Part shown: positions 55,800 through 64,000 of the stretch, one piece after another
How positions within the stretch are numbered: position 1 is the stretch's first letter
Layout of the letters: the number at the start of each line of letters is the position of its first letter
Assembly: GCA_026120185.1 (NCBI GenBank)
Contig: JANUWF010002342.1
Span: 4,159,001 to 4,223,000, forward strand
From: Voacanga thouarsii
Lineage: Eukaryota; Streptophyta; Magnoliopsida; Gentianales; Apocynaceae
Length of the DNA: 64,000 bases
Direction of reading: 5' to 3'
The notes under the pieces: generated by a model
Seen by the model: the letters and a program-made list of their open reading frames with translations, nothing else
Databases searched by the model: none
What the model was told of the DNA's origin: nothing
Made by a program: the position numbers and the translations under genes

Positions 55800-57576
55800 A
55801 CATCTGCTCTGCCTTACACCGAAGGGTCTTCAACAAACAGACCTCTTCTATTCAATGGAAGTAACTACAAATTTTAGAAAAATAAAATGAAAATATATGT
55901 ATTTTCAATTAATTTTAAGCTGTGGAATCTGATTGAGAAAGGACCATTTGTTCCAACCAAAGTTGTTGAAGGCAAAATAGTGCCTAAAGAAAGTGATAAA
56001 TACAACAGTGACGAAAATGTAAAATGACCTTAAACTATCAAGCAATGAACATTTTATATTATACTCTCAATGCAAATGAATACAACCTTGTGAATGGTTG
56101 TGATTCAACTCATGATATATAGAGACTATTTGAGGTCACCCATGAAGGGACTAATCAAGTGAAGGAATTGAAGCTATGACTTTTAGTCCAAGCCTATGAA
56201 CTATTTACTATGAAGCCATGTGAGAATATAAATGATATGTTTACTTGATTTACAAATACCATGAATGGACTAAAGGCTTATGGGAAAACTTATTCCCTCG
56301 GTGAGCAAAATAGAAAATTGCTTGGTGCTTTGATAAAAAGTTGACAGTAAAAAACCTTAGCTATAGAAGAATCTAAAAACTTAAATAGCTTGCCAACTAA
56401 AGACCTAATTGGCTTTCTCTTACCCATGAAATGAAACTCAAAAGGTTTTAAAAGCATGATGATGATGACAAAGGGAAACGAGGAACTGTCTTAAAAGCAG
56501 TTAATAAAGAAGCCAACAGTGATCAAACTGATAGTGACAATGGTACTGATTTACATACAAAAGAGTTGGCTATGGTTGCCAGAAAGTTTAGAAAAATATT
56601 TAGAAAATGCCACTTCAAAAATGGTAAGAAGCTTATCGAAAAGAAGGGACAAACTTCTTCCTTCAAGCCTCAATGTTTTGAATGCAAAAACACAGAGCAC
56701 TTCATCACTGATTATCCAGTAGTGAAAGAAAATAAGGCTAAGCAATTCAAAAAGAAGAAGAAAGACACAAAGATGAAGAAAGGAAAAAGGTTGATTGGGA
56801 CTTGGGACCAAGCTGAATCCGAGACTGAAGAAAGCTATGTATCTGAAAATGAAAAGGTAAACATTTGCTTTATGGCTATGAAGGATAAAGTAAATTTCAC
56901 TTCTCCAAATTTGACATCCAAATTTTATGATTCTAATTGTGTAAAAATTGATGGCCCGAATGAGCTGCTTTTTGATATGTTTCATGAGCTTAAAAAGCTA
57001 TCTAGAAGAAACAAGAAAATGAAAGTGAAAATTAATTCCTTGTTAGATGAGAATGGAAAGCAGCAAAATAAAAACAATATTTTACTTGATTCCGTTATGT
57101 GCTCAAATGTTGAAAAGGATATTGTCCTAAGCATTTTTCATTGTATGTCTTCGAAAAATAAATGTTTGTATAACAAAGTGTTTTCCCTTGAAATTATGGT
57201 CAACAATTTTAATAATATGAAAAATAGAGTTGATGACCTCACTACATGCATTGAGAAATTCACAAATGCTAAAAATAACTTGAAAAAATTACTTAATGCA
57301 CAACGCGTAGCAGGAAACCGAAATGGTCTTGGGTATAGGCATAAAATCAAAGTTGAAAATCATAGACCCTACTTTATAAACGCTAGCACTTCATATATGA
57401 CACATAATTATTGTACATATTGTGAAAATTTTAGACACAAAGTATCTAAGTGTCATGTTAGGAAGAAAGTAAAATCTGGTACAAAAACGATTTGGAAGGT
57501 AAAAGGAACTATTACTAACCCCTGTGGACCCAAGAAGGTATGTGTATCAAAAATCACTCTTCCATCTTATGTATAG
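55800..57576 (+). pseudogene. copia-3 gag with CCHC knuckle and long charged tail
   Basis: The first part reads NRPLLFNGSNYKF and KNKMKIYVFSINFKLWNLIE followed by KGPFVPTKV, the copia gag N terminus. Stops fall between there and 56560. The open frame 56566-57576 (336 residues) begins in the capsid C terminus. It has a damaged knuckle CFECKNTEHFITDYP in which the last Cys is Tyr. A Lys-rich stretch follows, then a roughly 150-residue helical region (HELKKLSRRNKKMKVKINSL; NNFNNMKNRVDDLTTCIEKF) that looks coiled-coil, and a second C-x2-C-x4-H-x4-C word, CTYCENFRHKVSKC. The long tail is characteristic of Sireviruses. Confidence 0.82.
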
Positions 57577-60500
57577 GAATATTTATCAGACAAGATGAGC
57601 TAAACAAAGTGCTTTTTGAGCAGTGAATGCTCGAGGCACATGATTAAAAATGTCAGACTGGTGGAAAACATTCAAGTTACAAACAATAGATTTGTCATAT
57701 TTGGAGACAAAAAGAAAGAAAAGATACTTGGCATAGTTAATATTGGTAAAGGATCTTCTACTATCATCAAACAAGTGCTATTAATTGATAAATTAAAGTA
57801 CAATATGCTTAACATCAGCTAACTATGTGATAATGACTGCAAAGTTATTTTTGAAAAAGATTCTTGCATTATCATAAATAGTTCCAGCAATAAGACTATT
57901 TTTGTTACTAACCATGTTAGAAATGTGTATGTACTTTATCTTGATGATCTTATGGCTTATGATATTAGATGTCTTTCCGTGTATGATGATGATAGCAATC
58001 TTTGGCACAGAAGGTTAGGTCATGCATCTATCGATTTGCTAAACAAATTATCTTCAAAGGATCCTGTTAGAGGACTGTCCAAAATATGATATGATAAAAA
58101 TCGAGTATGTGGTGCTTGTCAATTTGGAAAACAAACCAAAACCTATTTAATCTCAAGAAAATGATTTCAACATCAAAAGCTCTTAAACTCATACACATGG
58201 ATTTATTTGGACCAATAAGGACCACTAGTCTTGATGGTAAGAGGTATGCCTATGTAATTGTAGATGACTTTCTCAAGATTCACTTGGACTTTATTTCTTA
58301 CTAAAAATGATGAAGTCTTCTCTGAATTTTCAAAACTGCTTAAAATGTCCAAGATTTCTTTAGTTGCAAATTGATTTCAATGAGAAGTGAAAATAGTAGA
58401 GAATTTCACAACCATGACTTTATAAAATTCTGTAATGAAAGTGGTATTTCACATAATTTTTCATCAGCTAAAACACCTCAACAAAATGGTGTTGTTGAGA
58501 GAAAAAATAGAACATTGCAAGAAATGATAAGATCAATGCTTTGTGAAAACTTCCTTCCAAAATATTTTTGGGCTGAAACTGTGAATACAGTTTGCTATAT
58601 TATCAAACGTGTCATGCTAAAATCCTTTCTTAGAAAAAACTCCCTTTGAACTCATATTTGACAAATTTCTATCAATTTCCCACTTTAAAGTTTTTGGGTG
58701 CAAATGTTTTGTCCTCACTACTCAAGATAAACTTAGAAAATTTGATAGCAAATTTGATGAGGTTATATTTCTTGGATATTTTTTCAATAAAAAGTCATAT
58801 AGAGTGTATAATAAAAAAAAACATTATGTGTGGAAGAATCCGTACATATTGTAGTTGATGAATCAATTATATATTCTTTTAGACAGAATAATGATAATGC
58901 AGCAATCACAAAAGAAAAGAGCAGTAAGTAACACAAGGCTCCATCACTTGACATTCATGCCAAAAAAGAGGAATTAGAAGAACAACAAGCTGAAAAAAAC
59001 AAACAAAGGACTGAAGAGCTCACGAATCAAGACTTGCCAAAATATTAAAAGTACAAAACTGTCCATTCAAAAGAATAGATCATTAGTGATCCAAACTAAT
59101 GAGTCAAAACTAGAGGCTATTTCGTTGATAATTTTGCTCTACTTTCTAGCACTGGACCTAATTGTATTGATGCAGCCTTACATGATGAATTTTGAATTAT
59201 GGCCATGCATGAAGAGCTGAACTAATTTAAAAGAAATCAAGTTTAGAAGCTTATCTCTAGACTACTTGACCATCCTGTAATTAGTAATAAGTGGGTTTTC
59301 AAGAACAAACTTGATGAGTATGGTATTGTTATTAGAAATAAATCCAAATTAGTTACCCAAGGATTTAATCAAGAAAATGGCATTGATTATGATGAAACTT
59401 TTGCTCTTGTTGCTCGATTAGAGTCAATAAGAATGTTGCTTGTATTTGCATATTTCAAAGGTTTTATGCTTTATCAAATGGATGTCAAAAGTTCTTTCTT
59501 AAATGGTTTTATTGAAAAAGAAGTCTATATGGGGCAATCTCCTAGTTTTACTCATGAACGTTTTCCAAATCATGTCTTTAAACTTTCTAAAGCCCTCTAT
59601 AGTTTAAAACAAGCTCCAAGAGCATGGTATGAAAGGTTTAGTGATTTTTTTCTTTCAAAAGGTATTTCAAGAGGCTTAATTGATACCACATTATTTATCA
59701 AATCTAAAAATTCTAATGATATCTTAATTGTGCAAATATATGTTAATGATATTATCTTTAGAGCTACCAATGACTCCCTAAGAAAGAAATTTGCCAAGAC
59801 AATGGAGCATGATTTTGAGATGAGTATGATAGGAGAATTTAATTTCTTCCTCGGTCTTCAAATTAAGTAACTAAAGATAAAATCTTCTTAAATCAAGCTA
59901 AGTAGGCCAAAGAACTGCTCAACAGGTTTGGTATGAATGAAGAAAAAGAAATAGGTACACCTATAAGCACATCGTTGAAGCTTGATAAAGATGAAAAAAG
60001 TAGGAAAGTGGATGAACCGAAATATAGATGTATAATCGGAAGTATCCTTTATCTTACTATTAGTCAGCCTGATATTATGTTCCCAGAATGTCTTTGTGCT
60101 TCATTTTAATCACGTCAAAAGGAATCTCATCTATGTACTGTAAAAGGTATCCTTAGATACTTAATTGGAACATATAACTATGGCTTATGGTATCCCAGCT
60201 TATGGTATCCCCGATCTAATTCATTTGATCTTATAGGATACACGGATGCCGACTATGCCAGGTGCAAAGTTGAGAAAAAAAAAAGCACCAGTGGACACTG
60301 TCAATTTCTTGGACACTCTCTTGTCTCTTGGTATAGCAAGAAGTAAGCTTGTGCATCTCTCTCAATAACTGAGGTAGAATACATTGCTGCAGAGAGCTAC
60401 TGTGTGCAAATTTTGTAGATAAAAAACACTTTGCTTGACTTTGGTTTAAATTTTAATTGTGTGTTTATCCTATATGATAATACTAGTGCTATCAATTTGA

Positions 60501-60775
60501 CCAAGAATCCTGTCCAGCATTCTAGAACTAAGCACATTGAAATTGAACATTATTTTATTAGAGATCATGTGCTTAAAGGTGATATGTGTGTGGAATATAT
60601 TCCAACTGATGAACAGCTTGCAAATATATTTACTGAACCTCTAGTCGAAGATTGGTTTAATCATCTACGAAGAGGTTTAAGAATTATCAAAATTATGCAA
60701 CTAACAATTTTGCCAAGGATTTGTTTGTTCATTCTTGCAGAACTTTTGAAGATACACACTTTCGGATGGTGATTT
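57577..60775 (+). pseudogene. copia-3 pol remnant (protease, integrase, RT, RNase H)
   Basis: The protease site reads SSECSRHM, where the active Asp and Gly are lost. Integrase shows LWHRRLGHASIDLLNKLSSK and CGACQFGKQTK, then IHMDLFGPIRTTSLDGKRYA, NSREFHNHDF and TPQQNGVVERKNRTLQ. Two shifts follow near 58300 and 58630. RT shows NKWVFKNKLDEYG, QMDVKSSFLNGFIEKEVYMG and SLKQAPRAWYERF. YVNDII stands where the catalytic YVDDI belongs, so one of the two Asp is Asn. RNase H shows YTDADYARCK, TEVEYIAAES and LYDNTSAINLTKN. The best-kept part is 59433-59870. Confidence 0.9.
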
Positions 60776-61636
60776 TAGACGTAATATCTGAGAAACATGA
60801 ATCTAAAATCCTCTCAACAAAATATCTCTCGATTAGTTTTTGAACAAACGAATTTAGACTTAGTTTGAGTCCAAAATAGTAGCAATCCAGAATCGTGTAA
60901 AGCCCAATTTTGTAAAAAAATTCGGATGAAAAAGCATATGAGTCTAGAACTCACTTTTTGAATTTTCAAAATGTCTACGCTTTTCAAAAAGGCTCACCTT
61001 ATCTCTGATGTAATCTCTGTTAAGGGCATTTGATTGTACTTATCTATTCAAGAACCTAAGAAATCATAAAAAATGGTTACTTTTCTCTCTCATTGAAATC
61101 TGAAACCGCTATTGATCTCTTTGCTTCTCTCTCACTTTGTATCTTCACCCTCTCCACTGAAACAAAAATCTCTCATCTTCTTCTTGCCTCTACCATAGCA
61201 AAACTATCAAAATCTGACAAGGGAGGAAAATTAAAGACAAAAAAGAACTCGAAAGGCAAAGAAATAACAAAAATAAAGTTTGTTATCAAAACCCAACTTG
61301 CCATCAAATAGAAAGATAAGAAGATCGTTGCTGAAGAAACAGCTTCGTATCTGACTCATCACTATAGCTTTCTGTATAGGAAAGCTCTGAGACAAAGGTT
61401 CTTGATTTGAAATATGAATTTAAGTTTAATGACTGGCTATCGAGAAATAAGATTGTTATCTCTGGATACCGTGTTGATGCTGAGGCCTTTTTAAATTTTG
61501 CTGATATCTTAAATACATTTTTGACACTTGGTTGGGGGCTTTGTTGTCGGTAGGTGAAAAATTGTACACCACACTGGTTTGAAAATTTTATTCCAACTTG
61601 AAAAAATGAAGGCTTGAGGAGACTAACGGAGGATTT
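60776..61636 (+). other. Region between copia-3 pol and the downstream ORF
   Basis: Shortly after RNase H there are stops in all frames. From about 61093 a plus-strand frame has a Ser/Leu-rich start (FASLSLCIFTLSTE) followed by a Lys-rich part (KSDKGGKLKTKKNSKGKEIT). This could be the beginning of the second ORF. Near 61390-61510 another frame reads KYEFKFNDWLSRNKIVISGY, like the start of the domain recognised next. Confidence 0.45.
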
Positions 61637-62017
61637 ATGGTTCAATGGTACACTCCTATAGTAGGCTGTGTAAACATGGAATTTGACTATAGGATGTTGA
61701 ATCGAATTTTTGGAGTCAGAGATGGAGGAATCCAATTCTTTGAAATGAACAATTTTTTGGAAGAATTAGATCTATTTGATCTGAGAAGGTTTGAAGCGAA
61801 GTTTACTGGAGAAAGGAGCTTTAAAAATTCAAATGATCAAAATTCAAAGTGGCTGAATGGTTTTGGAAGAATTCTGCACTATATGGTGTCTACCATGGTG
61901 GCACCAAGCTTTACGCATAAAACATCCGTGAGTATCATGCAAATGATACTAATGCTGGCCCTATCGAAAGAAAAACATATCAGTTTTGGCTTTCTAGCTG
62001 TGAAGCTGATGCTTTAA
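61637..62017 (+). pseudogene. Retroelement accessory ORF with 'putative plant transposon protein' domain
   Basis: The frame (126 residues) reads MEFDYRMLNRIFGVRDGGIQ, then FTGERSFKNSNDQNSKWLNG and GRILHYMVSTMVAPSFTHKT. A hydrophobic stretch, MQMILMLALSKEKHISFGFL, follows. These are the conserved words of the domain annotated as putative plant transposon protein (Pfam PF20167, from memory). It is found in ORFs carried by plant LTR retroelements and its function is unknown. Its place downstream of pol corresponds to the extra, sometimes called env-like, ORF of Sireviruses. I see no signal peptide or fusion motif, so I make no claim of envelope function. Frames before and after are broken. Confidence 0.65.
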
Positions 62018-62830
62018 TCATGAAACACTTTTAACAAGGCCCTAACCTATGAAAATCTCCTGACAAAGGTTTTCAAATACTTCAACGTGAATTTCAGTGC
62101 AAGTACCCGTAGACACCTCAAGATTAATGTCTATACCATAAAGTCCTTTGAAAAAAAATAGGGTTTGTACAAGTGAACAATCAATAGGTTTTACTTAGGG
62201 ATGTGTCAGATGAGGAAAGGGAAAAGCTTATCAAAATCAAGGTCGAAGGAAAGAATACTGTACCTACTGCATAAACAGGAACAACAAAGAAGGCTGAAAT
62301 AGCAGAGGACTCTTCAAATAAGGGCAAGCAAAGGACTGAGGAAAGTGGACTAACTCAGAGCATATTGAATGCTTTAAATACTTTGGCTAAAAAATTTGAT
62401 GGATTTAGTATAGAAGTTAAGATGGAACTATAAAACTTTGGAAATTGGCTGAGTAATATGGAAGGAAAAAAAGAAGACTAGACTACTGGTGGAGTCTCTG
62501 AACAACAAACCATCCCATATCAGCACAAAGATGAGCCTGCAAAAGATTCTGGACACCTCCCTAAAACTGAGAATGCTGCCACTGAAGAAGTTCCAGCTCC
62601 ACCCGCTACAGCACCCACGGTTTAACAAATTCCATCCATCTAGTTAAAATGATGCCTGTTGCACCATCGGTTGATCCAGCTACTACTACAATTGACAAGC
62701 CAATTCCACCGAGTAGCTCCTCAGGGCGCAAATTGAAACATGTGGTTGTAAAGAGAAAGCCTAGCAAAATTGCTAGATAACATTCTAAGGGTGCCAATTC
62801 CAAGCCAGAGACCGTTCATATTTCTTGATT
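62018..62830 (+). pseudogene. C-terminal remainder of the accessory ORF
   Basis: Shifted frames continue with ALTYENLLTKVFKYFNVNFS, then STRRHLKINVYTIKSFEK, and, after stops, a low-complexity hydrophilic tail: KKAEIAEDSSNKGKQRTEES, LNALNTLAKKFDGFSIEVKM and KTENAATEEVPAPPATAP. Tail composition and order suit the end of a plant retroelement accessory protein. The basic ending near 62740-62780 (RESLAKLL-type words in one frame, KRKPSKIAR in another) then stops. Confidence 0.5.
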
Positions 62831-62981
62831 TGCCCTTGAAGCTTATTGCTTACTGACTTTCGACCATTTACTCTGATGAACAATTTTATATGCTTTCTAT
62901 TTTATATATTCTGCATGAACAATTTTACTTTTGCACTGATAATCCTACTTAATTCCTTACTTTTTTTTTATTGATGCCAAA

Positions 62982-63387
62982 TGATAGGGGTTAAAATTAC
63001 TATTATTTTACTAGCTATTTGAGGTTACTTTGAGATACTTTTCTTGTAATAACTAGGCTTTCTTATTTGAATTTTGCTTGTAAAAAGTATTTTTGGCGAA
63101 TATCTATAGATTTGAGTAGATTTCGAGCAAAAAGTGAAAGATTCTATATTGGATCCAGCGCTAGGTCCAAATAATGTGCCAGGTTTGTTCTAGAAAAGAG
63201 GAAATTGAGTCCAAAAACAGATTGGACCTAGTGCTAGGTGGGCCGAATGGACCTGACGTCAGGTCCACTCTGCCCAAAGATGGTTGTCCGCGAATTTGGT
63301 ATTTTTTCAAAAGATTTTGGTATTTTCTGAATTCTATTTGAACTAGACTTCTCAATCAATGAATTTTGATATCAAGAAGGCTTATAA

Positions 63388-63425
<38 letters not shown>

Positions 63426-64000
63426 GAGAAGGGTGTAATTTGAAGAATCTAAGCTAACTACTTAATCACCACTCAAATGAGCATTATTCAAAAGAGGGTT
63501 TCAGGAGAAGAAGAAGAGCTTTTCTATGAGTTTTATCTTTTGTTTACTTTTTTAGAACAATGATGTGCTTAATGTTTTCATTGTAATTGGACATTATTTT
63601 GAAAATCAAGATTTATCGAGTTAATTAATCCTTTTGATCAATTGATTATTATTCTTGGTATTTGATTACTTGTTTTTCTTATGGAGTTAGTTGATTAATT
63701 TTTATTATTAACTTGTTTGAAAAAGAGGTTGGTAATGACTTCTATTAACTAATTTCATATTGTTATTTCTTAACTTGTTTTAAAAAGAGGTTAATTGTCT
63801 AGAACATTTGTAATCAAATGGTAGTTGATGATTGTTAGAATATAGATTCATTGACTAATTTCTTATTTTAAATCATCTAGAATATAGGGGTTTATAAGAG
63901 GATTGATTTTAATGCATCTTTTGAATGAGTTAGTTGAAATAGAATATATTCACTAATTTAACTAAAAGGTAATGATTCCATGGATTGCAAATGAAGTGGG
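62982..64000 (+). mobile_element. LTR, TGATAGGG family, copy 3, cut by the window end
   Basis: It starts TGATAGGGGTTAAAATTAC and follows copies 1 and 2: tagctatttgaggtt, a TATA box (ttataaatac at about 63381), agaacaatgatgtgctt, ttattcttggtatttgatta and onward. Homology is uninterrupted to the last base, so the end lies outside. It may be solo or the 5' LTR of a full element. The bases before it are ccaaa (62977-62981). Confidence 0.85.
63390..63424. repeat. (CA)n microsatellite next to the LTR TATA box
   Basis: About 17 ca units directly follow the TATA box ttataaatac. The other two copies of this LTR lack them. Confidence 0.97.

Larger units (their letters stand above)
54414..62981 (+). 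mobile_element. Sirevirus-like Ty1/copia retrotransposon copia-3, defective and 3'-truncated by an LTR
   Basis: It consists of a 5' LTR, a decayed primer site, a long gag with a coiled-coil tail, pol in copia order and a further ORF after pol. A long gag and an extra downstream ORF are Sirevirus features. The sequence just before 62982 (ttgatgccaaa) is like the region before the polypurine tract in that lineage. The TGATAGGG LTR then interrupts, and the 3' end of copia-3 should lie beyond the window. Confidence 0.82.

Noticed and set aside
56551..56985. A 144-residue minus-strand frame with hydrophobic stretches resembling membrane segments
   Set aside because: It is the shadow of the Lys-rich copia-3 gag. 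Antisense of AAA/AAG codons gives Phe and Leu runs.
61304..61735. A 143-residue minus-strand frame
   Set aside because: It is antisense to the plus-strand accessory ORF of copia-3. The family words are on the plus strand.
1..64000. A cooperative gene cluster or new defence system
   Set aside because: Every substantial frame could be assigned to a retroelement, a LINE, a CACTA transposase, plastid DNA or a Rab fragment. No set of unassigned neighbouring genes remains.

Overview
This window looks like nuclear DNA from a flowering plant, probably a eudicot, in repeat-rich heterochromatin. It is AT-rich and has no operons or ribosome-binding-site logic. Almost every recognisable reading frame belongs to a degraded transposable element, and fragments of plastid DNA and of a Rab GTPase gene are embedded in it. 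I found no intact host gene and no element with an uninterrupted coding capacity.

Layout. 1-2584 is the 3' part of a long LTR, probably Ty3/gypsy type. 3907-5435 is a solo LTR of a family starting TGATAGGG. From about 6241 to 16694 lies a CACTA (En/Spm-type) DNA transposon on the minus strand. It has a broken TNP2 transposase (6241-9922), a 2.5 kb array of about 152-bp tandem units (13468-16012), TTACCAAC/GTTGGTAA subterminal repeats (16020-16680) and a terminal repeat at 16681-16694. It abuts a decayed LINE ORF1 (16700-19559, minus), which is itself split by a 0.78 kb Mutator-like MITE (17942-18721).

19560-26566 is a non-coding gypsy-derived LARD: two LTRs, a tRNA-Asp-type primer site and no gag-pol. 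Its 3' LTR holds a second TGATAGGG solo LTR (23395-25248). From 26567 to about 45650 runs one old LINE on the minus strand, cut into pieces by two Ty1/copia elements: copia-1 (27009-38398) and copia-2 (39718-44647). Copia-1 carries a same-family solo LTR inverted inside its 3' LTR.

About 47500-51800 is a plastid-derived block (NUPT) that joins pieces of atpA, rpoC2, trnL-UAG, ndhF, trnH-GUG, accD, trnM-CAU, trnN-GUU, petD and ndhD, which are scattered in plastomes. 53499-53732 is a RabA/Rab11 pseudogene fragment. From about 54414 a third, Sirevirus-like copia element fills the rest, with a second ORF downstream of pol. It is interrupted at 62982 by a third TGATAGGG LTR that runs off the window.

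The content is therefore a history of nested insertion rather than a set of cooperating genes. The LINE is the oldest layer, the copia elements and the LARD come next, and the solo LTRs are youngest. I did not find a new defence or metabolic system. The most unusual structures are a nearly perfect 456-bp higher-order duplication in the CACTA array, a 191-bp inverted duplication inside copia-1 pol, the plastid mosaic flanked by roughly 44-bp direct repeats, and a GC-rich island that differs between copies of the same LTR.
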